A stretch of DNA of 64,000 nt from Ctenosaura bakeri (taxonomy: Eukaryota; Chordata; Lepidosauria; Squamata; Iguanidae). Made by a program: the position numbers and the translations under genes. The notes beneath the pieces are model-generated. The model did not search any database. It had not been told where the DNA came from and was given only the letters and a program-made list of their open reading frames with translations. The DNA is taken from NCBI GenBank assembly GCA_948474755.1, contig CAOLHI010000146.1, forward strand, positions 434,001-498,000, read 5' to 3'. Shown here one piece after another: positions 11,191-22,808 of the stretch. Within the stretch, counting starts at the first letter, position 1; every line of letters begins with the position of its first letter.

Positions 11191-13001
11191 AGTGAGTGGG
11201 AGGAACCTCATAAGGGCCACAACCTACAGAAAATTAATCTTGCTTTGAAATCGCAAGTAGCAGAAGTACAATTGAAAGTAGCTGTGTTACACAAAAAAGA
11301 TTAACAATATATAGTATGGCCTCTTATATCTGCTTGGAAGATAATCCTAAACTCTTTTACTGTTAGAGCTTTATGTAAACAGAAGCTTTATTTTCATTGA
11401 ATATCATGACATGAAGTGACATGGGGAACATAGTTAATTGGAATGACAAGGAATTTTGGCCAGCCGGTCCATCGCACAATTAGTAGTTTGACTCATTTGC
11501 CAAGCTACATAAACCGTCAAGCAGCCCATGTTCCTGTGGCTTTTTGGCACCACTGATGAGATCCCAGCTGCTGAGATCTCAGTCTGACCATTTTGCCAGA
11601 TGGAATGTGAAAGGAGAAGCATATTGTAATTTTGTTTTGGGTTGTTTTTTTTTCATGGAAATGCATGGGTCCTGCTTTTGCTCAAGGGGAAAAAATGGTC
11701 CAGCAGTAGTGATGAGAAAGTGGGAGAAGGAAGATTTTGGGTGACAAAAGCTGAGTTGAGAGACTTCTAGCAGGAAAGAGGGATGATTTGAAACTGAGGT
11801 GTATCTTACATACTAGGGCCATTCCTAGATAACTGAGTTTTTATAAGATGATAAACAGTGAGCCAGAAGGCTGGCTCCATTCCTGTGAAGCTTCTACAGA
11901 CAATCCAGTCTATGTTATTTTGTCACATCTGTGGCTTTCCCAACAGTTTTTAGTCTGTTTTTTTTTTTAAAATGTCTTGTTTTATTATATGTTGTTTTGA
12001 AGACCCTGCTGGTAACAAATTCAATTTTATTTCTTTTTGAAAGGTGATAGCTAGATAGAAACAGAAAGACAGAAAGAGACACACACAGATAGTTCAGATA
12101 TTTATCAGGCTGTCTTTCAGATTTCCTGTACATGTGGAACTGACTTCATATTTATATTTCAAATCTGAACATGCTATGTTGCCTTTGGAGTTCTTTGGGG
12201 GGCTCTTTTGGCATGAGTAGTACATGGAAACTTCCCATAAATTCCTGTTTTTATACTACAGTGTTTCTGTACATGAAGATTCTGTAAGCCATCACCACAT
12301 ACTTGTTCCAGCTTCTAGAGCATATTTAAATTTCTTTAGAAAACAAAATCAAATATTATCTGGCTATCAGATCTGATGAATGGTGACACAGAACATGAAC
12401 TGCTTGAGAAAAACCAAGGCACAAACTTGTATTTAAAAACTGGATTTATTTTAAAGGACATCATTCATATTTTACAGTACAAAACTGTGGCTTATAACAT
12501 TTAGATTTTTTAATAGCTAAAAACTCTATTTTGGTCAGCTTTTTAAACTAACTATAATGGCAACCAACTACATTTTGGGCCTTGGAACTATAATTGTAAC
12601 CAGTTACTTTTTAAAACCAGCTTTCTAAGCTCTGGAAAACAGTACATGCTGTACAGTGAGAATATTCAGAAATGACTCTAGAAGTTTGAGACAGACACAT
12701 CCACACTGTTACCTGGGATGGAGAAGCACTGGCTGTCTATATGCTATACATCACAAGCCATGGGCAGCTCACAGGTAAAGCAGAAGTGCCTCTGTCCCAT
12801 TTGGAGGCGAGGCACCTGTCTGGACCAGCCTACAAGATACCACTGCCACAAAGATACAAAACATGACCTGCTAAGATAATCCCTTTTGAATCTTGTAGGT
12901 CACTTCCTCATTTTGAAAACATTTACTGTCAGCATTGGGTAGAAAAATCCCCAGGAAAAGTCAGTGCAGGAAAATAGCCAGTGAAGAAGACTGAGAGATT
13001 T
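11191..13001. other. Intergenic stretch without recognised gene
   Basis: Frames at 11,434-11,622 and 11,544-11,744 overlap in opposite directions and match nothing. A T-run lies at 11,959. I see no RNA gene, and no clear repeat until the foldback element at 13,002. Confidence 0.35.
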
Positions 13002-13202
13002 AGGACCTTTCCACATTACACTGTTATTGTGCTATTATTCCTCTTTCAACATCCTGTGGAATTCTGGGATTTGTAGTTTACAGAGGCCAAAGAGCTCTCT
13101 GGCTGAGAATTCTAAATGCCCCTCCCTAAACTGAAAACCCCAGGATTTTATAGGCTGTTGAAAGTGGAACAATAGCACTAAAACAGTGTAGTGAGGAAAG
13201 GA
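13002..13202. mobile_element. Foldback MITE, older copy
   Basis: The left half runs from ggacctttccacattacac through 'tcaacatcctgtggaattct'. The right half is its reverse complement and ends 'cagtgtagtgaggaaagg'. The arms are about 75 bp with a central insertion containing agagctctctgg. It is the same family as 15,383-15,714, 43,011-43,191 and 43,594-43,777, but far more diverged between arms. Confidence 0.78.
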
Positions 13203-14254
13203 GAAGTAGTCCATGAGAAAGAATTGGGAAATAAGATTTTTATTCAGATTGATTTTTTTCTCCAATGTGCCAACATACTGCTCGTGAGTGGGATTCCTCC
13301 CTTCCAGTGCTTTAAATCTCAGATTAGACATCTAATAACTAGTCAAGTTCTGTTGGCTGAAGGCTTAAACGCTACTCTATTTAGGTCATGCTCATTTCAA
13401 GTATGTCCCTTGTAAATTAAGCACTGGTCAGAGTGCATTGTTTACCATTATGCATTACCCTCCTTGGTCTCATCATTCTGTATGCCCCCTTTCATCTGTA
13501 GATTCATATCAGGCAGGGTAGCAAGCAGGACACTGCAATTTGAACCTAGGAAGATGAGAAAGAGAACTGATTCCTGCTACCAAGTTAGTAAGAACTGGTT
13601 CTTGCTACCAAGTTCCAACAGCCCTTCTCCTCCCACGGAAAAAGATGGCCCTACAAGTGGAAAAACCCAGAGACCTGAAACTTCTCTGTGTAAGTAGGAC
13701 ACCCTGCAGAGAGTAGAAGGGCATTCTGAAGGAGGGGAAAAGCCTGAAGCTGAATCTAAAGAGTGATTTTCTATTTCTTTCTATCTTCTGTTCACTCATT
13801 GCTCAAAGCATGGAAATGTTCTTCAACTGTACTTCTATGGAGCAACACTATATTTTTGAAAACAGACTTTTTCTTTTTCCCACACACTTTTCCAAGCTTT
13901 CCTTGCTTAAAAAAACAACAACAAAAACCTCTACCATCAATGAACACCCCATTTTTTTTAAAAAAAAAACTCTGAGCAGGGCCCTACCATTAGTCAGAGT
14001 GAGGCAGCTGCCTCAGACAGCATATTTGAAAGGGAAGAAAGCTGTTCATTATTTGCACTGTATTGTATTTTTACCATTAAGGACGGTGAACTGTGTTTCT
14101 GGGATTTCTACCTCAATTGCCAACATAATTTGTAGCACTGTGGGTACCATGTACCTTTACTGCGGTAGATGAGGAACATCATTTTTGCATTGCCCCAGGC
14201 AGCAACATGTCTTAAACCAGTCATGAATCTAAGCTCACCAGTGTATTTCTTTTG
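13203..14254. other. Intergenic stretch with possible old repeat
   Basis: No gene is recognised. The segment at about 13,977-14,225 ('gggccctaccattagtcaga' to 'ttgccccaggcagcaacatg') reads like a degraded dispersed repeat but I cannot classify it. The 120-codon plus frame at 13,810-14,172 crosses it and an A-run, so it is not credible. Confidence 0.35.
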
Positions 14255-14740
14255 TTTTAAAACATTTATATATCCCTGTCTGTACTTCAGGGAGTCCTGA
14301 GGCTGCTAACAACAGGAATCACAATTTTAACAATGAAAAACAACCTTACCATTTAGAGGAAAGCCCACTGAACATTAAAACATGAAAACAGCAGCAGGTG
14401 AAAACATCTACAGAAGACTACTAGAGCATTCAAAATATTTAAAATATTCAACAGACAGAAATAGATTAAAACAGTACCTTAACAGCTAAGCATTAAATTT
14501 CTTTCTAAAAGGAATGGCTTTCACCAGCTTCTGGGAAGTCTTTTATTTATCAAGTGAGATGGGCTTCCCTTGGAATAGAGCTCTATAGTCTAAGTGCAAC
14601 CAGAGTATGGAAAAGTTAATGCTAGCTGAGGGATACTTTGAATTGTAGTCCAGGTAGTAACTTTTTCAGACTCTGGAAACAGATAACAAAGAGGTCTTCT
14701 CCCACACTATCAACTAAATGCAGTACACTACAGATGCTGT
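14255..14740 (-). repeat. L2-like LINE 3' end, degraded
   Basis: On the minus strand this has the layout of the L2 3' untranslated end: a block near 14,270-14,310 corresponding to 'gcctcaggactccctgaagt' and 'gggatatataaa', followed upstream by A/T-rich sequence with many 'ttaaaac' repeats. No coding frame survives. Confidence 0.5.
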
Positions 14741-14818
14741 AGCATACAATAGGGCTTTTCAAGATAATTTTCATAGGCAAAGAATCTCATTCATGAGGAA
14801 GTGATTCTTCCTATAACA

Positions 14819-14905
14819 CAATGGTTCTCAACCTTCCTAATGCCGCAACCCCTTAATACAGTTCCTCATGTTGTGGTGACCCCCAACCATAAAATCATTT
14901 TCGTT

Positions 14906-14912
<7 letters not shown>
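14819..14912 (+). mobile_element. SPIN-like hAT transposon 5' end
   Basis: It begins caatggttctcaaccttcct and continues 'aatacagttcctcatgttgt' and 'ggtgacccccaaccataaaa'. This matches, as I recall it, the terminal sequence of the SPIN hAT family (URR1 in rodents), known for horizontal transfer among tetrapods. The canonical end starts CAGTGG; here position 3 is A. The copy is cut off by an (ATTT)n run and I cannot find the right end. A possible left target site is ctataaca (14,811-14,818). Confidence 0.72.

Positions 14913-14941
<29 letters not shown>
14906..14941. repeat. (ATTT)n microsatellite
   Basis: About eight tandem TTTA units directly follow the SPIN-like end and appear to have replaced the rest of that element. 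Confidence 0.92.
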
Positions 14942-15382
14942 GCTAGTTAGTTATTTCCAACATCAAATAGATTGGAAACACTGCCTCAAATCACTGCTCT
15001 GAATAGACTTCTAATGCCTAAAAACTGGTAACCCTCCCCCTTTTTTAAGCACAGAAAGCGTCCATCAATGCCAGAATTAAGGCAGTAGTTCTAGTTCTGA
15101 ATGTTGGGTTTCCACAGTTCAAAAAGCCAGTCACTCCCAAAGGCAATGCCGAAACAGCCCACATTTTACACAAGGCGCAGGGAGGAAAGGACAGGGAGAG
15201 AGGAAAGATAGTGGTGGCATAAGCAGACGCGTTTTGTTTCACTCCCTCCCTCAAAGGGAGTGCGGACGCTGAACATACAAAAAGCGAGGAATGCAAGACA
15301 GTCAGGGCAAAGAACACAACACGTGCGTGTGGCAAGCGCCAAGGGTCCACACACAACAGAAGCAAGAGGAGAGAGTCATCCT
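14942..15382. other. Locally CpG-richer intergenic stretch
   Basis: The part at 15,100-15,360 has more CpG than its surroundings (for example cacgtgcgtgtggcaagcgc). Two overlapping minus frames (15,045-15,365 and 15,166-15,354) have no recognised domain. It may be an unclassified repeat; I see no gene. Confidence 0.35.
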
Positions 15383-15714
15383 GGCTATTTCTGCACTAGA
15401 CTGTTATAGCGCTATGATTCCACTTTCACCATCCTATGGAATCCTGGGGTTTGCAGTTTGAACTGCAATTCAAATGGGACATCATCCTGGGACATGGGAC
15501 ATCATCCTGGCACTTCTGATATCACAGCCACCCCACTCCACTCTTCTTCTTAAACATCTTAAACATTTCTTAATTCCTCTTCCTCTTCTTAAACATTTCT
15601 TCCTCTTCTTAAACATTTCTGGAACCCTGGGTTTGCCGTTTCGGGAGGGGCCAACATCCAGAGGATGTTGAAAGTGGAATCATCGTGCTATAACAGGCTA
15701 GTGCGGAAATGGCC
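15383..15714. mobile_element. Foldback MITE with internal tandem repeats
   Basis: The left arm starts ggctatttctgcactagact and runs to about 15,460. The right arm ends 'ctagtgcggaaatggcc'. Between them are two local tandem repeats: 'gggacatcatcctgg' repeated around 15,476-15,511, and 'cttcttaaacatttct' three times around 15,545-15,620. The arms match the palindromes at 43,011 and 43,594. Short frames inside are chance. Confidence 0.8.
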
Positions 15715-17225
15715 CTTCTCCAGACCACTGCCACTTTCCCCATGGCTAATGACTCTCTTTCTTCTAGTAATTGACTCTTTCAAATGGAAGCTGATCTGCT
15801 ACTTGATTCCAGTCTGTGGCAGGCACCCACCACCACAAATTCTCCCCATGGCAATGCTTGATATCATATTAGTGTCCAGAATAAGCCTGGGAGCTCAATG
15901 GCAGCAACATACTGAGAACTCCCACAAAAGCCTGGTACCTAGAAACATTATGGAAGTCATATAGGGAGCCTATCAGTGAAAGAGAATGTTACCATGGATT
16001 CAACCCCATCCTTCTGATTTGTACCTTAGATTTCCTTTTGGTACAAAAGTGGAAACCAGAGGTGCAGGAATTAGCTGAGACTGGAACACTGGGGAAATAG
16101 GAAAGGCTAATTCCTTTTCTTCCTCATGCAGAAATACATATATCCTATGGGGAAGGTTGCATTCTTCATAATTGTCCCCACAGATTTCTACATCTGCTGT
16201 GTGGGCTAGCTTTAGCAAGGTCCAAACATGTTTTGAAAATTGCTGGTTAGTTCTACCCTAGGTTAGAACAGAGATGAAAGTTTTAATTTCCAGTGGAATC
16301 CTTGAATTAGGTTAGCAGCAGAACTCCTCATGTGTCTCCTTCTTTGGGATGGATTCAGCAGGGGATGCAGTTTTTGTTCCAAGGGTTAGACATCAAAGTA
16401 AATAGCATGATCTTTGCAATTCCCCCAGGCCCTGTGTTCTTATGAAGTTATCTTCCTGTACCTGCAGTCATACACTCTTGCCTCTGAAGAGGAAGGTCAG
16501 AGGAGGTTTCCTTTCCAGACAGCTTTCCGCCTTTGAAAATATACAAAGACCTTCCTTTTGGCAAGCATAATGTAAAGCTTCAAGCAGTGTTAGGACAAAA
16601 CAGGAATGGCATACTCAAGTCCAGCGCTTATTCTTCACTGCTGGTTGTGATTTTCAAGTTCATTCCCATAGATGCTGCAGGTTAGAAAGAGAGCATGTGT
16701 GGCAACGTTTTCTGAAGCTTTTTTAACCCAAGTCTGCATTCAGTATTTACAAAAGAATTTCTCTGAGCCTTGGTCCATAAATGGAAAGCAATTCAGAACA
16801 GTACATGGGTTTGTTGTTGTTGTTTTTAAATCAGGCAAAGTAAAAAAAAAATCTAAAGATTCAGCTTCACCTTTTCTTTCCTTAGGGTTTCGGGAAGAGG
16901 TATTAATATTAGTTCTCAGTAATTGGTCTCAGTTCATTCTTCCCTAATCATGTATGGTAAATTAAGCACAGGCATAACTTAAGTGTCAAGCAGGAAATGT
17001 ACAGAAGATGACAAATTCTTGAACCATGACTTGGAAAGGTCTAGCAAAACTCAAATGCAGCTTTTTAGGACATATTTCCCTAGTTTCTGAAATGCTATGG
17101 CCTCCTTTCAGTGCTGATATTCTTTAATTATTATCCCCAAGGAACAATTTAAGGATACTCACTAGTTCAGCTAAAGGAAAAGCCCTTATAGGAAGAGTTA
17201 TAAGAAGAGTTATTCTCATGAGAAG
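15715..17225. other. Intergenic stretch without recognised gene
   Basis: No recognised coding frame, RNA or clear transposon. A GTT run occurs at 16,812-16,824 and an A-run at 16,843. Confidence 0.35.
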
Positions 17226-17520
17226 AATTATTCTGGTACAGACCAAGGACCAATCTAGTCCAATATTATGTTTGCACATCAGCCAATGGGTTGGCTAAAG
17301 AGAACCACCACTAGGACTTAAGTGTAAGAGCAGCTTTCATTGCATGTTCCCCAGTAAGCGATAACAAAAGCATATTGTTTCTGATATGGAATTAATATAT
17401 AGTGAACCTGATTCATAGCCACTGAGTTTGTCCAATCCTCTTTAAAAGCATCTAAGTTGGCATTCCTAATTATATCATGGGCAGTGAGTTCTACAGTTTG
17501 ACTATCTCATCCTTGTTTTG
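17226..17520. repeat. CR1-like LINE 3' fragment (tentative)
   Basis: The wording 'ggaccaatctagtccaatat' and, later, 'gtttgtccaatcctctttaa' followed by 'gggcagtgagttctacagtt' matches a dispersed sauropsid repeat that I associate with CR1-type 3' ends. There is no readable frame, so the class is a guess from memory of similar sequences. Confidence 0.4.
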
Positions 17521-18326
17521 AATTGTGCTATATCTAAGCAAATATGTATTACAGAAACCTGCGTACAGTTATTGGCATGATAATACTGTAAGCAGCTAGA
17601 CTGGTGCACTGCTAAAAGCGTAAGCTTTATTTCTGGTATAGAGGTTGACCCTTTAATTTTGGGTCTCATTTTATCCACAGCCTTTGCTGTGCAGTTTAAA
17701 CTAAATTAAACTGAATTAAAGATTTCAGGGTAGTAAACAATAAATAAGTTTAAAAATGCAGTAATAAAATAGCAACAAAAGTGAATAAAAACCATAAAAT
17801 GGATTAAATAGCTTAAAATGCCAGAAGTTTTGACCTGGTGCAAAGAGAAGATTGGCATCAGTTACTCTTCCTTAGGTTGTCACAACAGAAAGGTTTCATT
17901 CCCTAGCCAACATGTAATCAACAGTAGAAGGTACTTGACAAGAAGCTCCCTTGTGGGTCTTAAAAAGTGGACAGGCAGCTTTACGAAGGAGTGTTCTTTT
18001 AGGGATTGGGGTGTCACATTATTTTTGGCCTTTTTGGGAGGGGGGCAGTATATAACAACTTCTTGAATAGAGCCTCAAAGCAAACAGGCAACTAATACTG
18101 ATCCCACAGGATTGGTACAATCTGTTCCTACCTGGCCATACCGATTAAAACACTAATAGACCTATTTTACATTAGTTAAGCTTCCAGGATATCTTGAAAG
18201 GCAACACCACATTAGGGCTGTTAGGTTGAACATGAGATGGTAGTACTGTAACTTTAAGCATGAACAGACTGGGAAGCAGAACCATAAAACTGCGTCCCTT
18301 TTCATATGGCATTTGCCATGTGAAAG
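17521..18326. other. Intergenic stretch
   Basis: No gene recognised. The 82-codon frame at 17,818-18,066 matches no family. Confidence 0.35.
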
Positions 18327-18713
18327 GGCCCCTCGAGTGGCGCGTGACTTCGAGGAGCAGTCCACACAATGCACTCACAATCGCGTGATGCTCCGGGGTC
18401 TGGTAGGCATTGATCACACACTTTTTCATTTTCAGCTGTGAGCCGAAAATGGTGCGCAATTGCGCATCACTCTGGGGCCCCGCACTCACTTGCTGTGTGT
18501 GCAGATCTCCAGAGCCACGGCTCTCACACTTCCTGCCCCAGCGCAGCCTGGGAAAGTCCCAGGCTGCACTGCTGAAGGAAGAGGAGGGGCTCTCGCGTGA
18601 GCAGGCAGCAGCTGTGGAGTTGAAGGAACTGGGACGCGAGAGCCTCTCGCTAGAGGCTGCTTGCGCGATCCCTGCACCCCACCTCTGCAAAAAAGTGAGT
18701 TGTGGAAAGGGCC
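18327..18713. mobile_element. MITE of the same family as 4,482-4,895
   Basis: The right end, reverse-complemented, reads ggccctttccacaactcac, close to the ends of the 4,482 element. Both share a hairpin block (here tttcagctgtgagccgaaaa near 18,432) and 'cgcagcctggga', with the order of blocks reversed, so this copy lies in the opposite direction. It is GC- and CpG-rich. The left boundary is uncertain. The 172-codon minus frame (18,172-18,690) and 116-codon plus frame (18,410-18,760) result from its GC content. Confidence 0.65.
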
Positions 18714-18912
18714 TATGTCAAACAAGACAGAAAAAGAGCCTATCTTCTTTACCCTCCTAACTAACTTTCAGCTATAGCCATCCTCTCTTGAAACAGTTAC
18801 TGCCTCAAAAGTCAAGAGAAAGGAAGGAGTGTGTGGAGAACCAGTCAGCTCTCTTTTTGCTACCTGCATATCTGCTGCATACCTGTTTGTTCAAGGATGT
18901 AACTTAATCTAG

Positions 18913-18953
18913 AATAGACAATATACTTAATTCATTTAAGTATATTGTCTATT
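18913..18953. repeat. Perfect 17-bp inverted repeat
   Basis: Arms 18,913-18,929 (aatagacaatatactta) and 18,937-18,953 are exact reverse complements around a 7-base loop, about 20 bp before the start of the CR1 fragment. Confidence 0.85.
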
Positions 18954-18973
18954 GTCTACTTAATTTCATTTAA

Positions 18974-19652
18974 TTGTCAAAGGGATCTAGAAGTCTTAGT
19001 AGACCACAAGCTGAACATGAGTTGACAGTGTGATGCAGCAGCTAAAAAAGCCAGTGCAGTTCTGGGCTGCATCAACAGGAGTATAGTGTTGAGATCAAGA
19101 GAAGTAATAATAGCAGTTTATTCTGCTTTGGTTAGACCTCACCTGGAATACTGTGTCCATTTCAGGGCGCCACACTTCAAAAAGGATATTGACAAGCTGG
19201 AACATCTCCATCGGAGAGTGACCAAAATAGTGAAGGGTCTGGAAGCCATGCCCTATGAGGAGAGGCTTAGGGAGCTAGTATGTTTTGCCTGACAAAAAAA
19301 AAAGGTTAAGAAGAGACATGATAACCATGGTGAAATATTTGAAGGGATGTCATGTTGAACATGGAGCAAGCTTGTTTTCTGCTGCTCTAGGAAGTAGGAC
19401 ACGTAGCAATGGATTCAAACTACAGGAAAAGAAATTTCATCTAAATATCAGGAAGAACTTCCTGACAGTCAGAGCCATTTGACAGTGGAATATGCTGCCT
19501 CGGATTGTGGTAGAGTCACCTTTGGAGGTTTTTAAACAGAGGCTCAATGGCCATTTGCTGGGGGTGTTCTGAGTGTTTGGTCCTGCAGGACAGGGGTTTG
19601 GATTTGATGGCCATTGTGGTCTCTTCCAACTCTGTGTTTCTATGATTCTATG
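18974..19652 (+). repeat. CR1 LINE 3' end with ORF2 C-terminus
   Basis: The frame at 19,086-19,274 contains SALVRPHLEYCVHF, then HFKKDIDKLEHLHRR and MPYEERLREL, the standard CR1 reverse transcriptase C-terminal block. A run of A at about 19,292-19,301 shifts the frame; the next frame (19,285-19,482) has MVKYLKGC and NGFKLQEKKFHLNIRKNF. The element ends in the CR1 3' sequence 'tctcttccaactctgtgttt' and the terminal octamer-type repeat tatgattctatg. It is a 5'-truncated, dead copy, as is usual for CR1. Confidence 0.93.
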
Positions 19653-21054
19653 GACAGAGGAACCACCTATTCACAGAATCTCTGTCTTGTTGGGATTCAA
19701 GGTCTGTTTGTTGGTTCACTGGCATCCATGATGAATTCCTACATGGCCTCACAATGCATATCTGAGAAGGAGGCTGCTGATCTTATTGCACGGTTAGCAA
19801 TAATAATAGTGCAGACGACTTGATCTGACAAGGTTTATTTTGGTCAGCTGTACTTGTGGGGTGGTCTTTATCCAGAGGTAAGATTTGTTAACTTGTTCAA
19901 GCATATGCAAGATTCTCAGTTGCTTGCAAGAGGCAGCCTACAAAAACTGGAGGGGAAGGAATAGTGTGATAATTTGTGTATGCTAATTGAGAGTGAAGCA
20001 TTTATTTAGGTTGTTTTTGTTATTTTCTACAGATTCACATCTCAGTTTCTGTCAAGGGATTCAGTGCAGAACTAAAATATGATGACTGACTTGGCAGCAG
20101 TGAGAAAAGGTCATTTACTATAACGCAATAAAGATAAGCAATAAGTTTCAGTGATGCATATAGCATGTTCTGTGCTTCCATACTTGTTCTTTCCTCCCTC
20201 AGCAAAACATGGCACCTGAATACAGTGCAAGCAGGGTTTTTTTTAACCAAAGTAGCCAACCATGTCACTGGCGTGTTTTTTTTTTTTTTAAAGATGCCCT
20301 GTCACCTGCTGAAGCGTAACCTCAAAAGCTTAGCAAAGTCCTTTTAATTTTATTATTCAATTCTATCACTTTTTAATCATCTCTCTAGCAATGGGGCAAG
20401 GCTGCTGATCCTGCACCACTCTCGCATAAAGAAATAAACATTTCAGTAAAGCTGTTGAATTCAATAGGGGCCTGGAATGCGAGGGGTGGGGGTGGAATAG
20501 AGGGTGCAATGCATTGCGACAAATGTGTTTAGCAGATTTTTTACTTGCTCAGCATTAAAAAGACATGAAAATGAAAAGCATTTATATTCATAGAAATTTA
20601 CTGACATTTTAAAAATAGTAAAGAAAATTTCAAGGGAATGGAGGTTGTGTTTATCCCAGCTGGCTTTCCTTAGGGTTGTCATAACAGCCTACCTAGTCAT
20701 TCTATATTTATAGCAGATTATTCTGTCATTTATAATTATGCTTCATGGGAGAAGAACAATTCTAAACCATTTTAGTAATCACACTTGAAATCACTCACTG
20801 CCAAAGAAGATTATTTTAGTTATCTAAAGGCATTTCATTTATTTATTGGAAAGATCCAAACTGTTCCTAATTGTTAAGAAGCAGTTCTGTGAACAAGAAT
20901 ATCTTTTATGCTGAAACATTAGTGCCAACACACAACTCTGAATACAAAATTTCAATATAAGTCTTCCTTGTCAGTCAAGTTCCTAGTCACAACACAACCC
21001 TTTTGAGATATTACTTTTGGATGTTTTTCTTGTCTTCATTACACAGACAAATTG
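19653..21054. other. Intergenic stretch without recognised gene
   Basis: No coding frame or RNA gene is recognised. A T-run lies at 20,278-20,289. Confidence 0.35.
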
Positions 21055-21200
21055 GTTTCGTACCACTTTAATTACCACTGATAGTTCTATGGAATCCTGG
21101 AACTAGTAGTTTGGAATTTGGGCTTGGAATTCTCTGATAGAGAGCTGCAGTGCCTCTTTGCTAACTCTGAGGGCCTTCTAGGATTATGCAGGATGGAAGC
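21055..21200. repeat. Possible foldback MITE relative
   Basis: The wording 'ctatggaatcctggaactag' and 'tagtttgg', followed by 'ctgatagagagctgcagtgc', resembles foldback elements of lizards with a 'ggaatcctgggatttgtagt' core, as in the 13,002 copy. The right arm is not clear. Confidence 0.4.
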
Positions 21201-21317
21201 AACACACTCAGTGGAAAGAAAGTACACGTGCAGACATCATCACTGTTGGGAGTGAAGGGGAGCTTTAATTCAGCAACATCTGTTGGAGCTGTTGACAACA
21301 GCAGTTTTTAGTTTTTT

Positions 21318-21440
21318 TGTTTGTTTAAATATTTATATGCCACTCTTACAAAAATGGAGAGAGGAAAACTGAAATTTAAGTTAATCAATAAAAACAAGGC
21401 ACAGAATTGAAAGGCATACCAGTAAATCAACATACTGGAT
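21318..21440 (-). repeat. L2-like 3' tail fragment
   Basis: The segment starting 'aaatatttatatgccactct' resembles the minus-strand version of the L2 3' end seen at 7,235 and 28,285. It is short and diverged. Confidence 0.35.
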
Positions 21441-21497
21441 GAGATAGCTACTATAAGAGAGCAATTCTATAGTTTCTAGGAGGGTGCTGCCTTAGGA

Positions 21498-21900
21498 CAG
21501 GGGTTCTTAACTTGAAAGTCATGGACCCTATGAGGGTCTATTGATAGATTTCAGGGGGTCCATGTACCTGGATGGGGATAAAAATTACATCTTTATTTTA
21601 ACTAACTGTTCTAACTGAAAATTAGAATTTCCTTCAATTATGAAGAAACCACAGTAGTATTCATGGCACCTTTGACTTTGTCACAAATGGAAATCACAGA
21701 TATTTTCATATCATATTACATTTGATGTAGATATCTCAAAATATAAGTTACTCTAATCATAACTTTGAAATTACTTCAGTTATTAGACCTGCCATTAGAT
21801 TGCATGTGATTGCAGTCCATTGGAGTTCATAGATTTCACCGGACTGGCATGGAGTCCATGGCACCCAAAAAAAAAAAGAAAAAGAAAAAGAAACCCTCTG
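21498..21900. mobile_element. hAT-Charlie-like nonautonomous element
   Basis: The left end is caggggttcttaacttgaaa and the right end reads aagaaaccctctg, roughly its reverse complement. Inside, 'aaatcacagatattttcata' and 'gattgcagtccattggagtt' resemble an amniote Charlie-type hAT. The flanks ccttagga (left) and tctcaggc (right) match at 5 of 8 positions, a plausible worn 8-bp target duplication. An A/AAAG run at 21,867-21,892 lies just inside the right end. Confidence 0.68.
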
Positions 21901-22731
21901 TCTCAGGCTAGAAAATATTTCCTTCTCCAAAGAAGACACACAGCCACCAATAATTTCATAGTTCTTCTAAATGTAAGCAAACTTCTCCTTTCCAGAGTGA
22001 GATTTATCTACAGATTCAGGGTCATAACTAGAAGGTTCTGGTCTTAGTAGCTAAAATTGCATGAATAGACACTAAAGACAGGTTCTGGACCAGTTGGTGT
22101 TTAGTGTCACCTTAAACCTTAACTGTACAGTTCATTAAAAACTGCTCATTTGGCTTCGTTTGAAAGTGGCTGCTCATAACATAAAATCAATGTTGACTGT
22201 AGGTGTGTCTGATCCCCTTGTCTCCCTCTTGATTTCTGTTTCTGTTTCCAGTTATAGAATGGTCTTGAATGTTTACATTTTCCTTCTCCTCTGCATACTT
22301 TTTTTCTGTTTTTTTTTAATTTTCAAAATTCTCCTCAGCAAGCTGAAACTCTGTCTGGCTACTCAGTTTGGCTCATGGTTCTTAGCTTCAGCCCTTCTCC
22401 TCTACTGTTGCTGATCATACAACTACCTTGGAGGTTCTCTTTGATCCCAAATGGCTCCTTTCATCTTATTAAAAGCCCACCACTGTAGCACTAGATCACC
22501 AAGTGAATATTATTCAAATATGCCAAATTCTGCTTCAAAGGCTATTATAGCTAGAATTCTGTTGGTATCTTACATGTATGTCTTCTAGATATGCAGTTGG
22601 ACTTTTTGGGGGCAATGGATGCATTTGGCTCATGGTTGTGAAAGTAGCATTTTACAAGTACAGCCATATCATATGGGCCTAAAATCCATGGTTATGCTCT
22701 TAACTATAATAGAGCCATTGGCTGAACTGGA
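21901..22731. other. Intergenic stretch
   Basis: Nothing recognised. The 84-codon frame at 22,160-22,414 is hydrophobic because of T-rich sequence, with no known family. Confidence 0.35.
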
Positions 22732-22808
22732 GCTCCAATACCTAACAATTATTTTTGATAAACGTGCAGTGGTGAAATCCACAATGTGCCACTAATGGAT
22801 TCTCTTAA
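22732..22808. repeat. Direct repeat, copy 1
   Basis: It starts gctccaatacctaacaatta and ends 'ctaatggattctctta'. A diverged second copy lies 348 bp downstream at 23,080-23,159 in the same direction. Confidence 0.7.

Noticed and set aside
18172..18690. 172-codon minus-strand open frame
   Set aside because: It lies mostly in a GC-rich MITE whose relative at 4,482-4,895 gives equally long chance frames.
19086..19482. Two adjoining frames that look like a gene
   Set aside because: They are the frameshifted CR1 reverse transcriptase C-terminus, not a host gene.
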